From NCBI GenBank assembly GCA_027627225.1, contig JAPFQT010000369.1, positions 62,001 to 126,000 of the forward strand: a stretch of DNA of 64,000 bases, given 5' to 3'. A model generated the notes under the pieces. That model was given only the letters and a program-made list of their open reading frames with translations. It made no database searches and was not told where the DNA came from. Positions 40,734-52,334 of this stretch are shown in pieces. Position 1 is the first letter of the stretch. The number at the start of each line of letters is the position of its first letter. The translations under genes were made by a program, and so were the position numbers. This DNA comes from Congeria kusceri (taxonomy: Eukaryota > Mollusca > Bivalvia > Myida > Dreissenidae).

Positions 40734-40860
40734 GTAAGGAATTTCAGGACGTGATTGCTGGACCAGAAAGCTTTAGACGCAGACACCCAGAATAATGTAA
40801 ACATTGAACATTGTTCTTTATTTACTCACAAATACAGTGATTAATCAAACAAGGATTATA

Positions 40861-41169
40861 CATGTAATGATGTTGATGTTGATGATGATGATGACAATGA
40901 TGATGACCCTTATAACTACTTATAAAGTTTATAAGCATATGGTAGTTCTGAACATTGTTATTTCAATGTATTTTCTATTAGAGTTAACAAACGATTATAT
41001 TATACCTCACTTGATTATTTGTCTATATTATGCAAATAAACTGCAACGGGCAACAATTGTCGCCCGCTACGGCTATGTCACCCGGTACGCAAATGATATG
41101 GGATTTAGCGAGTTTCTTCGGTATAATAAAATAAATAAAGCCTCAGTTGACAGTGTTGCCTCGGGTTGA
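40861..41169 (+). other. GATGAT microsatellite and adjacent open frame
   Basis: A short GATGAT tract at about 40866-40905 lies inside a 121-codon rightward frame (40804-41169) whose C-terminal half has mixed composition (YGYVTRYANDMGFSEFL). No splice support and no family recognised. Confidence 0.15.
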
Positions 41170-41483
41170 CAAGACGCACTGTAACCCTCAAGGAAGTCAA
41201 TATTTATATGATGTACAGCAAAACATTTTCAGGTTGATTAGGATAAAGACTATCAAACTTGTTAGTAAAAGAACAAAAATGTATGTTTATCTGACCTTCA
41301 TAAGAGTTCCTTTGACACACCTGTAAATAATGCACTGTCATTCATTCAATATCTTTCAGTTGAAGAATTTGAGCCCAGTGGTTTAAGCAAAAGATAGTAT
41401 TTTGATGACAAAAAATCTTGCTCTTATGTAAGTAATTGAAACACATGTAATTGTATACACGATGCTTTCCTGTTGTATTACAG

Positions 41484-41576
41484 GTTTATAGATCAGGCAC
41501 TATTGGAGGCTTATTGTCAGACTGGCAGAATGGCTGGAAGAACAACAACAACAGAGAACTGTTTAAACTATTACAT
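41484..41576 (+). CDS. Exon-like segment, unrecognised
   Basis: 93 nt between a strong acceptor (TCCTGTTGTATTACAG) and GTAAAT. The phase-0 frame reads VYRSGTIGGLLSDWQNGWKN then NNNRELFKLLH and joins in phase to one frame of 40576-40733. Another phase reads FIDQALLEAYCQTGRMAGRT and then a stop. Product unknown. Confidence 0.3.
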
Positions 41577-42032
41577 GTAAATAATATGTGTGGTCTTTGA
41601 CTTTTATGCAAGAATGATTTCAGTGGATGTCGTTACCAGCAAACCAATGCATCCATCTCGGCCTGCCACTGCAATGCTGTTAGGGTCTGGACAAAAGGTT
41701 CAGCAGTGTTAGGTACATTTAAATATCAGAACAAAATAGTAAGCAGTCAAAAGCATAACTAAAAAATATTAGCATAATGCAATACTAAATTTTACTGTTA
41801 AAGGGCCTATGTCATCAAAAATGGCTTCAAGAAAAATAGGATATTAATACTGCCATATAATAACAGTTAAAACAGGGTATATGTAATGTGAAAAGAGTGA
41901 ATGCATTCTGAGATAAAAATCAATTTATAATAAGGGTCATGTTTGTTTGGCCCTTTTCATGTTTACATTTTGATGTCAGAATTGTGAGTATTTTGTATAA
42001 CCATAGTTTACGCATGATTCATTACCATGCAG

Positions 42033-42105
42033 ACTAGCGCAGTTGGTTAGAGCGCTGTCTACTGTTGTTTATTTGTAAGGCTCCTAAATTGTGAATCTAA
42101 TACCC
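42033..42105 (+). repeat. Decayed tRNA-derived SINE head
   Basis: TAGCGCAGTTGGTTAGAGCG matches an A-box region of tRNA, and a weak B-box-like GTGAATCTAATACC follows about 40 bp later. The arms do not pair as a functional tRNA would. Confidence 0.4.
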
Positions 42106-42523
42106 ACATGGGGTTTTAATTTTTAAACTTTTTTGGCTTATTTGTTGTTTACAAATGTCTCATGTGTATTATATTATGTATTATTTATTTAACACAAAAT
42201 GTCTTAGTATTGCTCATTTCTATCATATAATATCATTTATTGTTCAATAGGAAGGCAATTTCTTTGTTGATATAGTTCCTTTAAGACTCTAACTTTCTAG
42301 CTATGTATTTGACCAGACTACTTGCATTAATGACCTCATTGAAGAATCTTGTTGATATTCCAATGAGAATTTAGCTCACCTGGGCAATTATTCTCCTTTC
42401 CAGAAGTTGTAGAAATAGGTGTGCTGTTCATTTATTATTTAGTCATGATCATTTATTTTGCAACCAGATTCCATTGAACCATTGAAATGTAACATATTTC
42501 CAACTAATGTAGCTTCATTGCAG

Positions 42524-42618
42524 CCTTCAGGTACATTCCCGCTTGGATTTGAGAACCTGACGGACATATTCACCAGCAATGTGCAGCATGTATTGTGCCC
42601 ACCATGCTGAATAGTAAG
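42524..42618 (+). CDS. Exon-like segment with an internal stop
   Basis: Acceptor TAGCTTCATTGCAG. The frame reads PSGTFPLGFENLTDIFTSNV then QHVLCPPC and a TGA at 42608-42610. A GTAAGA donor follows at 42619. It is either a last coding exon or a decayed one. Product unknown. Confidence 0.3.
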
Positions 42619-42649
42619 GTAAGATAGCATTAGTTTTTAGCACGCCATG

Positions 42650-45500
42650 ATGGATTTTTGTCCCGAAGGTAGTTTGGATATGTACAGTGATTGCTGTGTC
42701 CTTCTGTCTGTCTGTCAGTCTACTCCACTTCTTGTGTGCAGTATATCTTCATGACTATTGATTGAAAGTATCATTCAGATTAACTGCAATAATTATAACT
42801 TTGCATTTTCATGTAAATGCTGCATTCTGATTGGAACCGGCTGTGTATGCAAATTACCTCTTTATTAATCACGACCGTTCTACTTTTTCATTCAATTTTT
42901 GCATAATGACATCATTGTTTTGCGCCAAATGTTTACAAAGTTTACTTTTTCATTCACAATTTGCAAAATGTCACTGTTTTGCTCGAATGTTTACTATGTT
43001 TACTAACGTCCGTAAACAAAATACATGTAGCTTATTCATTGGTTGCCAGTGTTGAAGAAGGTGAACTTTTTAACACATTTATTGGGGGTGTTTAATTGTT
43101 TTTACCAGAAAGTCTACTGCAAAATGATCCACAGCTATTTAAATGTCTGGCAAGATATTAGAAATGCTAAATGTGCCATTCGACAAAACAAAAACGATGG
43201 ATTCCTACTTCATATCCTATACATCACTTGAGAAAAAAAAAACAATACAAAGGGAGATGTTGCTGCCCTTAGAAAGTTAAAATCAAAGTTTATATCCATT
43301 TTGGATTGTAATTATAAGCATAGAACAGTTATTTCATCAGTGTATGAACTGTCGACATTTATGCAAGTTAGGCGTAATTTTCCCTACAGTTCATTCTCTG
43401 ATGAAACGCAGAACATTACTAGTCAGTTCTTAAATGGAGGACAGAAAAGAATGTACAGGCTATATAACAAAGCACTGTAGTGTTTGGGGCTGTTTTAAAG
43501 AGTATTGTTTTGTCATTTTCATCAACAACCAGATGCTAAAACGGTTCAACAGATATTCTACAAAGAGTTAAAGAGGGGAAGTTGTGATTAGTTCTTTGCC
43601 TGTTGCCATAATTATTATTAAAACATCACAGGACCAGCTAGTTGACAGTTTTTTAAATGGGCATATGTACGATTTCCTCAAATGGAGTTGATCAATATAG
43701 TTCTCTGATTGCCTGGACTACCAAGTTGAAAAAAAACTTCAGAAAATATTTTTGCCCAAGACTGCTGGGTGGATTTCTAAATAAATACACATAAATGGTT
43801 TATTGATCCTTCAATCTCTCTCTTGATTATTAAGCAAAACATGTCTGCCATGGGGCGATTGTTCATATTTATTATGCCACTAGTTCACAATTACGTTGAA
43901 GATGCTGACCCAATATTTTTAAGCGTTATGATACCACTGACCGATAACTTAAATTAACCCCGCCTACTTTCTGTAATATCATTTCCCTGACTGATGACAC
44001 GTTTTAGCTCCGCCTACCTTAACGAATATCATGCTACAGTGTCACGTGCAAGGATTGTTTAGTCCCACCCACTTCTCGGAACTACTTTTTGTAGGCGTGG
44101 AATGTCACTTACATCCCTTAAACGTAAACAAAGAATAGATCTATACAATTACAGCATTTTAATTCACAAAAATAAATTTTACTGGAACCAAACATTTAAA
44201 TATTATTCAGTTAACAAGAATTCAGTTATTATGTCAAATAAGCTTTATGCAAAAACATGCAATGCACAACATAGAAAACCTGTTAATAAAATCTTAGAAA
44301 GCTGATATTTTTAAAAGCTGAAAAAATTACAATCAGATAGCCTATCACAAAAATTGAAATGCATGAAAGAATTGGATGAAATTTTGTGGCTGTTTTTCTA
44401 TCAATACAGAAAATATGATTAAGGATATGAAACCAAATCACTCAGACCATAAATTGTATCAACAAGGAATCAGGAACTGCAAAATCACTATCCATTGCTG
44501 TAAGTTGCAGTGTACTGTAAGTGTATGTCTTTAAATATACCAAGAAAGAAGCTACTATAATCATTTATTTTGTGTCACTTTATTACAAATGAAATGTTTT
44601 AGAAAAATGCTATTAAGAAGTTATTTTAAATAGACAACTGAAATGTTTTAATCATAAGAAAGCAAACAAATTCTAGAATCTAGCAAGGTAACAACAATAA
44701 TTTTATTTGAAATGATGGCTGAAAATAATTAAAACAAAAAAAAAACAAAGAAAAGAAAGAAAACAAAACAAAAGAAAACATGCTGTTTAAGAAATTATTC
44801 TCAATTAAAAAAAATGAACTCTTACTTTTGATAAGAAATTCATATAAATACTAGCCACTATAATTTGATTCACAACAAATCCATTTATTTCTAAATGAAA
44901 TGTCAAAGTTCAATAAAAAAAATGGCTTTAAAAGTTATAAACAATAGGTTTAGTTAAATAAAATGCAAAAAAAGTCAATGTGTTATAACTTAATACTTTA
45001 GTCCAACATGAAATAGGGAAAAAAATCAAAGAAAATTGGGAAATGATGCAAACCCATTTGAAGAATATGAAATTGAAAAAAATAGATCTAATTATGATGG
45101 TCTACTTGGAATTCTTCAATTTAAAGTCATAACAACTAGTTAAATGCAGTTTGAAATTCATAGACAAGATAATCTGTTTAATGATACAGCAACACATATC
45201 CACTAGCTAAATAGTGCATAGACAATGTCACATACAAAAATAGTTTCTCTCAGTCTGTTGCAGCAACTTTCACATGTACATGTCAACTTTAGTTTTCAGT
45301 GGCTGTGAACCTGAAAATATGAAGGAAATTGAGTCACCTTTTGAAAATAACTCACAATAACATAAGCAAAAACAGCATATGTGAATAAATGACTTAATTC
45401 TATAAATATTTAAATATAGGCCCCTATGGCTCTAAAATAAGACAAAAAAGAAGGCAAAGGCTTATAATGTGACTCTTATTTGTGCACTCAATATGGTATT
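42650..45500. other. No gene supported; decayed repeat sequence
   Basis: Contains the head of a TCTGTC-type dispersed repeat (42655-42730), a coding-like but stop-riddled stretch near 43460-43690 that may be an old transposon remnant, and A-rich sequence around 44730-44800. Nothing assignable. Confidence 0.35.
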
Positions 45501-45520
45501 AACAGGGCACTTACTAATTG

Positions 45521-45715
45521 CTAACACTGCCAGGAAGGACGTGGTACAGAAGCTTTGTGATACCCTTTTCTGTCCCACCAATATAATGCAGCTTTAATAC
45601 GAGCCCACATCGCAAACATGACAGGCTGCATCTCTGAATCCTGCAGACTGCAGTTGCGTTCCCCACCCAGTTTGACATTATACATGGGGGATAGTTTTTC
45701 AGAGCATGCATCCAC
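45521..45715 (-). CDS. Possible minus-strand last exon, unrecognised
   Basis: 64 codons read leftward, opening MDACSEKLSPMYNVKLGGER and ending KASVPRPSWQC then TAG. The central part (MWARIKAALYWWDRKGYHKA) looks like folded protein. An acceptor-like AAAAG/GTGG lies just upstream near 45718. No family is recognised, and a second leftward frame overlaps it. Confidence 0.25.
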   Translation of the reverse strand: MDACSEKLSPMYNVKLGGERNCSLQDSEMQPVMFAMWARIKAALYWWDRKGYHKASVPRPSWQC

Positions 45716-46167
45716 CTTTTAACTTCGAACACATTATGCACTGATGAAAAAGTTCATTAACGACTCACTTGATTATAAATCCACTGGTTGTTTTACTTTT
45801 AAATTTGTTTCATTGTTGAATATTCACATCAGACACATACTGCCAACAGTTGAAAAGTAATCATTATGTGGAATGCAGTGTTCTACTTGTGTGTGTGTTA
45901 ATAGATAAAATGACATGAATGTATAAATAAGTAGAAATTTCTCGCTTTAATTTTTTGTTCATTGGTTAAATCTATTTTAGAATGTTAAATTAACTATTTT
46001 TATGCGTAACTATGCATCAATGCTAGATTACGCCATCAGGCTGTCTCATTTGCATATTGTGTTGTACTGTAAATTGAAAAATGTTTGCCATTTAATTTGT
46101 TTATTTTATTTGATTAATTAAAAAACAATATTTGCAAAACGTGGCATAATAAATATAATATATGGTA

Positions 46168-46256
46168 GGTGACTTTTGATACCATGTGATATCAGACTCG
46201 TCTTTTTCCTACGCCATATCGGACTCGTCTGATATATCATGATATCAAAAGTCACC
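46168..46256. repeat. Short inverted-repeat (hairpin) element
   Basis: Perfect 14 bp arms GGTGACTTTTGATA and TATCAAAAGTCACC lie 89 bp end to end, with further partial pairing inside (GATATCAGAC against GTCTGATAT). ATATATG-like sequence flanks both sides. It looks like a small MITE or foldback element. Confidence 0.6.
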
Positions 46257-46377
46257 ATTCATATATTCCCTAGTTATTTCCTGTTAATCCTTTAACAGCT
46301 TCAAAATAGGACTTCATTATAATTATATAAAAGCTCTTTAAGCTGCATCTTTTTTGATAAAAGGATTTATTAATGCG

Positions 46378-46680
46378 TGCGCCAGACTGGCTAGCTCATT
46401 TGGTGTGTGCAGGACTGCCAATCTGGGGTTTGTGAGGTTACTTTCCGGCCCAGTCTTATAGCTTTCGTGGTGATTGGTCATGACATTATTTCTACGGCCA
46501 TTCTCCGCCTACCTCTGATTCAAGTAGGGCAGTTGTCAGTTACTGGAATAAGTATGTGCACTTAGTACTGGTTAACTGATTAGATCGGCTAAGCTTGCCC
46601 AGGACAATGTGAGTAGGTTAACTGGCCGCCGTTATATGACTAAAATACTGTTAAATATGGATAGAATCGAAAAAAATTAA
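46378..46680 (+). repeat. tRNA-derived SINE of bivalve type
   Basis: The tRNA-like head has GGCTAGCTCATTTGG as A-box and GACTGCCAATC as an anticodon-arm-like stretch. A body follows with TCTGATTCAAGT and GGTTAACTGGCCGCCGTTAT, ending in an A-rich tail. The body matches the kind of SINE widespread in bivalve genomes, from memory. Confidence 0.6.
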
Positions 46681-46757
46681 CAAAACAAGTAAAGCCTACA
46701 ACAATGTTCCCCCAGATTTGTGCCAATATTTAAAGTTATATTATTCTGCCTCTCTAG

Positions 46758-46840
46758 GTCGAGTTTATGCCAACCTTGAAGCAGCTGGTAACACTCATGG
46801 GCAGTATCGGCATCAGAGCAAGTGGGAGAACAGTGATCAG
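46758..46840 (+). pseudogene. Exon-like segment, duplicate of the exon at 48852
   Basis: Acceptor CTGCCTCTCTAG, then GTCGAG... reading VEFMPTLKQLVTLMGSIG. It aligns with 48852-48910 over about 60 bp (same acceptor, GAAGCAGCTG in common) but has one extra G, which shifts the frame relative to that copy. The wider open frame runs 46767-47207 (146 codons), and its later part looks random. Probably one of two duplicated exons, decayed or alternative. Confidence 0.3.
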
Positions 46841-47173
46841 TGGATTAGTGGCAAGACATATTTACAGTGTACAAACATTTGATGTAGCTGGATGTGAATT
46901 TTATATAAAAAAAAGGTTCAGCACAGAGTTAAGTTTAGCCTCCCAGAAATTTACTATTTCGCACATTTACTTTAACCCTAGTTGTTGTAGCTCAAGGCTT
47001 ATTGACACACTTTTGAAACCTCCCCCAGTAGGACCCTACAAATTGCAAGGCATATACCATTTCAGTTACACCACTGAGACTCTATTGCTCTTAGTATCTT
47101 GCTTTTGTTGCTGTTTGGGTAGTCATTTCATATACATATTCTTTACAAACATGTGCTTCAATTGTTGTAAGGT

Positions 47174-47498
47174 TTACGAGGACGTCGTAGAAAAGTCCGA
47201 GATCTGATAGAGATTCAAGTATGGTTACATTATAGAGAACAATTTTACTCTTACATGTCCAGTAAAGGTTTTGTTCAAGCTGTCACAAGAAAGTCTTCTG
47301 TTAATCAGAGCTACTCCCATATTTCAGGATCAGTTGCATTAGCATCACTAAACGATGATGGTAGAGGCATTCCTACTGAACGTGAAGCAGTCACTATGTC
47401 ACGTCCAGAAGGCTACAGAAGCAAGTAACATTTCTGAAAAAGATGTTATTGCTGTAGTATTGTTACAAGCCAATTTGGTCAGAAAACTAGACAAGTAG
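47174..47498 (+). pseudogene. Coding-like last exon with one frame break
   Basis: After an AG at 47170-47171, a frame reads LRGRRRKVRDLIEIQVWLHY, REQFYSYMSSKGFVQAVTRK and onward to 47428. From about 47395 a second frame reads VQKATEASNISEKDVIAVVL then LQANLVRKLDK and TAG at 47496-47498. An AATAAA lies 10 bp later (47508-47513). One base lost or gained near 47385-47400 would unite the two. The tail layout (helix, then EKDVIAVVLL) loosely recalls the C-terminal helices of MCM-family ATPases, but this is a guess. Either a pseudogene or a sequencing slip. Confidence 0.35.
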
Positions 47499-47779
47499 TT
47501 TTGAATGAATAAATGGTTTCAATGTGTTAACTGTTTGTGAAAGATTCACTTTATTTCACAATTGTTTTTTTTATTTAGAGTTGTTAATCAGCTAATAAAC
47601 AATGATTGGAATTCTGATGGGTATGAATTAAACCACAAGGACTGTTGCCTAAGTTGTTTAATATACCACATCAGAATGACAAATCTGTTAGCAGATAAAC
47701 AAAAAAAATGCAAAAATTATTTTGATTCTAACATAACCTTACAACATCGCCATTTCAAACTGACTTAACTTTCGCACAT

Positions 47780-48640
47780 TTTTATGCTCCCCGGAAAGGT
47801 TCGGCCAAGCAAAAAGTTGTCGCTAAGTCCTTCTGGTCTGTAAATAGGCCATGGACTAAGGGGTTATAAAAGAATTTGGACACATGTTTGCCTCAATGAG
47901 ACATCATGTCGCACACATAAACCAGGTCAAAGGTCAAGGTCACTCGTAGAAGTTAAAGGTTCATAGTCACACTGTTTGCCTGGGCTCTAGCTTGGCCATG
48001 CGTGGAGAGATTTTTAATTACTTTTCACAAATGTTTGCCTCAGAGAGATGGTGTGTTGCACATGAATCAGGTCCATAGGTTAAAGGTCATTGTCACTCTT
48101 AGATGTCAAGGTCAAAATAAGCACTTCGCTTGTCCAGGCGTTAACTTTGCCAAAGATTAAGAGATTTTCAAATTACCTACTACATGTGTTTGCCTCAATT
48201 AGAAGGCATGTCACGCGCATAAAGCCTGTCTGTAAGTCAAAGTTCAAGGTCACTTTTAGAGGTCAAATGTCAAAATTGGCACTCTACCTCCCCGAGCTAT
48301 ATCTTTGCCAAGGATTGAGGGATTTACAAATTAAATGGTACAAATAGTTCCCTCAATGAGACTGCATCTCACACGAATGAATCAGGTCAGTAAGTCCAAG
48401 GTCAATGTCACACTTAGAGGTCGAAGATCAGTATTGGCTTTGGCCATGGATGGAGGGATTTGAAAAGTACCTTTGCACAAATGTTAACCTCAATGAGGTG
48501 GTTTTACACACACATGAACGGTAGCTCAGTAGGTCAAAGGCCAAGGTCACAGTGAAAGTTTGAAGATCAAAAGTTGGATTTTTCAATGATTTGGCACAAA
48601 TGATTGCCTCAGTGTGACAGTGTGGTGCTTTTAACTTGTC
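47780..48640 (+). repeat. Dispersed repeat with ~120-158 bp sub-repeats
   Basis: Six imperfect sub-repeats, each with a 'ttgcctcaatgag' line followed by 'aggtcaaaggtcaaggtcac'. It opens with a TGCTCCCCGGAAAGG block. The related stretch 53390-53890 uses the same 'cacttagaggtcaaaggtcaaat' line. Confidence 0.65.
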
Positions 48641-48851
48641 AACATTGTCAAGCAGTGTCAAAGCAGCATCAGAGAGCATCTATCTGTTTTACCGATATTC
48701 TTGTCAGTATTTATACACTATAAAGTTTACATTCCTTATTTGTACAGTTACCATTTAAACCAAATGTTATTTAAAAGACTAAAAGACCATCATTAGAATA
48801 CAACTTCTATCTTATAGATTATGTCAACAAATTGTTATTCTGTATCTCTAG

Positions 48852-48960
48852 GTTGAGTTTTTGCTGACCTCGAAGCAGCTGATGACAATCATGGCAGTAT
48901 CGATATCTGACCAACTCCTTCTTAGACATTCCCTGGCTAACACAGAAATCAACACCAGAG
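48852..48960 (+). CDS. Candidate internal exon, unrecognised host gene
   Basis: 109 nt between TGTATCTCTAG and GTATGAAG. The frame reads VEFLLTSKQLMTIMAVSISD then QLLLRHSLANTEINTR with one base left over (phase 1). That base completes GAC with the exon at 51199, so the two join in phase. A related copy lies at 46758. Product unknown. Confidence 0.4.
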
Positions 48961-49307
48961 GTATGAAGTGTCATTTTCATTCTGTCATTAATATTTGACC
49001 AATGTAAATTTGTATTAGTATAGAAACAAAGAGAAACAGACAATGATTTCCACTAAGTGTGTAACAATATGCACACCTAGTGATATGGTATACCGGTATG
49101 TATCATGATACATGGTTTTTCATGTAATCAGTAACTAAATATATCATACCAAAAGTAATAATGCACCAATAATCTAATGTACTATTGACAAGAATCAACC
49201 GTTACCAGTTTGGTCGATTACAATGTGTAGAATGCAATGCAAAAAAAAAAAATTGTGTACAGAAACCAGACATTAGTACTTGTATTTAATGACTTATTTA
49301 TTTTTAG

Positions 49308-49860
49308 CTCGACTATTCATTGAATTGTCTGAACTATTCTTCTTATCTGCTCCATCGATGTCAGCATTGCCGTCATGCTCTGGTTATGGTTTGCATGCAA
49401 CAAGTACATATCTCTGTAAATACTACAGATATTCACACATGTCTTCGAGGTCATTATGTAAGGTCACTGACCAAGGCCCATAACTCTGACCTGCAATTAA
49501 GCAGAATTATGCCCCTTTTTGTACTTCGAAAATTCAGGTTAAAATGTGCATGCAACAAGTACATATCTCTATAGATATTAAATTAAAACTTCACACATGT
49601 TTTCATGGTCATTATGTAAGGTCACTCGCTAGGCCCATAACTGTCACCAGCATTTTAGTAAACGTATGCCCCTTTTTGTAATAACAAAATTCAGGTTAAT
49701 ATTTGCATGCAACAAGTACATATCTCTGTAACTACTGCAGATATTCAATTGAAACTTCACATGTCTTCAGTGTCGTTATGTAAGGTCGCTGACCAAGGTA
49801 CATAACTCTCACAAAGAATATATTAATAGTCAAGCGCGCTGTCCTGAGACAGCTCTTGTT
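49308..49860 (+). repeat. Dispersed repeat, ~156 bp sub-repeats (rightward copy)
   Basis: Begins AGCTCGACTATTCATTG and ends GCTGTCCTGAGACAGCTCTTG. It has three sub-repeats with 'gcaacaagtacatatctct' at about 49397, 49552 and 49709. It is the same family, in opposite orientation, as 59742-61552. Confidence 0.65.
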
Positions 49861-49984
49861 ACCTATGGTTACACTGTGCCATATCATATAGTAATGGATT
49901 GAAAGGTGAACCAAACCCTAAGAATCATATACTGATATATCATGACAATGTTTACTGCTACTTCCTTTAATTTAGACTGTTTCT

Positions 49985-50590
49985 AGCTCAACTGTTGAAA
50001 GAATAGATGAGCTTTCCACTTGCCCCAGTGTTGGTGTCCGCGTCTCAACTTTGGTTAGTTTTGATTAAAAAGGCCCAATGACTTCAATACTTCATAAGAC
50101 ATTCACTTGAAACTTAGTATATATCATTATCATCAATGCCAGCATCATATGCAACAATCCCATTACTCAGTTTTGTGTGTTGACGTATTTATGTCCCCTT
50201 TAACTTACATTTTCACTTTAAAGTTCACATATTAAAATCTTTATAACTTCAAAACTACAGCAGGTATTTACTTGAAACTTGGAATTTAACATTTTCATAA
50301 TTTTCAACATCAGGTGCTACAATTCCCACAACTTGGTTTGTTATTTTGACAAAGTTATGCCATCTTTTAACTTGGATTTTCAGATTTGAGGTTCAGAAGT
50401 ATTTTAAGTCAAAACAAACAAACAAGGTTTCCCTTGAAACTTGAAAATATCATCAGCTTCAGCATCCAGTGCAATAGTTACCATAACTCAGCTTTGTATT
50501 GTGACCGATTTATGCCCAATCCACCAAATAAGGCACCAACTGAAATACTTCGAATAGTTGAGCATGCTATCCTCTGACAGCTCTTGTTCT
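49985..50590 (+). repeat. Dispersed repeat, related family
   Basis: Begins AGCTCAACTGTTGAAAGAAT and ends ATCCTCTGACAGCTCTTGTT, the same kind of ends as 49308-49860, with a different interior of 'acttgaaacttag' sub-repeats. Confidence 0.5.
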
Positions 50591-51198
50591 CTTTTAGCTC
50601 ACCTGAGTTTAAAATGCTCAGTGAGCTATTGATATATGTTCATATTGAATGTTTGTGTGTTAAGTTCTGTCATTTATTTAACTAATGTAGTTTCAATCTC
50701 TGTTTCAGTACACAAAAATATGTAAAATAAGTCAATTAATTGTTTATTAACTGAAACAGGTCCTTGATTGTGCCCCTATCAGCATGTCAAGGAGCCTTTG
50801 ACTGCCTACCGTGTCCTATTTTGTCTTTTAAGTATTAATTCATGATAAAAATTCAAATGTGTTAAAGCATTGGTTTTCTGTTGTCCAATCATATGGAAAT
50901 TTGCAAATGAAATCGGAATAAAAATTCCAAGACACAACTGTTTCTGCTAAATTGCCATACAAAGTATTTGTTTTTATGCCATTTTGTGTGAATATAGGTT
51001 CTTTTTGGCCATTTTTAATGTTACTTTCAGCTGAAAGCAAAATATACAAAAAAGTACAGTATTTTGTTCATGATAAATCATGTTGTTGTTTTATTTACAC
51101 TTGAACCCCTATTTACCCTTGATACAAAGTGACTCTTGTCTAAAAACACAAATTGTAGGTTCTTCCATCTTCAGTGTGTTTATGTTTCTGTTTTACAG

Positions 51199-51365
51199 AC
51201 CCTATAACGTGCAGCGTTGATCCAGTCGAGGCAAGCTGGTCACAGTGGGTCATGAATTACTGCAATGTCTTTGAGAAGGCCAAAGAGCTCAGTTCATTCA
51301 TATTATCTACTAACTGTAATGTGTTCTGGTACAAATCGTACATTATTAATTGTGATTCACATTAA
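51199..51365 (+). CDS. Candidate last exon, unrecognised host gene
   Basis: Acceptor GTTTCTGTTTTACAG. Joined to 48852-48960 it reads DPITCSVDPVEASWSQWVMN, YCNVFEKAKELSSF and ends NCDSH with TAA at 51363-51365. An AATAAA lies at 51586-51591. Composition up to the Phe is protein-like; the last 20 residues are less so. The 2.2 kb intron between the exons holds two dispersed repeats. Confidence 0.4.
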
Positions 51366-52334
51366 ACTTTAAATTAATAGACACTATATCCGCTTACTTC
51401 TTTAAAGCAATCATATTTTATGTTTCATGTGAACATTTCTTTGGGAACATTTATCAAAACTGTATAGAAGTGCTTTCTTATCTTAATGATTACTTGAAAC
51501 TTGTTGGTAATTGTAAAATTGTAACTTTCATAAAATTATTTTACTTGTTTGAATGTTTGATTGTGTTGCATGCATTTTTTCATTTAATAAAAGATGCCAT
51601 TGTATGTTATTAAAGTTCTTTGTATTATATGATACTATGTAGTACATACATTTTATCTTACGTTGACAAAATATTGCCTGTCCATATTCATGATCATATT
51701 TTTTAAATGTCATTAAACATAAAAAAAACTGAAGCATTTGTGGTAAAAAACTGGAATGTTATGTAAGTGATTATATGTTTTTAAATATTAATATATGAAA
51801 AGTACAGAAGTATTTCTCTTACTCATTTTTTTTCACATTGCAAAGCTTTATAATTTTATAATATTAACTTCAAACGATGATTATTCATTAAGTACACAAT
51901 ATTCTAAATATATTTCTGTGACAAATTTTAGTTTTGAATCTGTGACAAAAATGTTAGAAATGGTCGATTCTTCAATCTGTAAGCTTAGGCAGCATTAGTT
52001 TTTTTCGTCATTAGTCATTACAAATATGGCAGCGCTGAGAATTTATTTAAACTTACAAATGTACTCCTACAATGAAAGTATGGATATGGTCAAGTTTAAC
52101 AGCTTACCGGTACTCTTTAACAATGGAAATTTGTTGACCATTTTGTGATTGAAATGCTTAATTTGTCCTTTGATATTTCTAACTAACATTCCAGTGAATG
52201 GATAACAATAACATTTCCATGAATATTTCAATCATATTTGCACATTAAGTTTTGTAAGATTTTTGTAAGATTGTTTGCTTAATAAAAAGGTTGACCTTTC
52301 TTTTTTTATGCCCTTTTTTTGGTACACTTTTTAC

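Noticed and set aside
42033..42105. Functional tRNA gene
   Set aside because: Only the A-box is well kept; the B-box and stems are degraded.
46381..46455. Functional tRNA gene with a GCC-like anticodon
   Set aside because: It continues into a SINE body and A-rich tail, and the arms do not pair fully.
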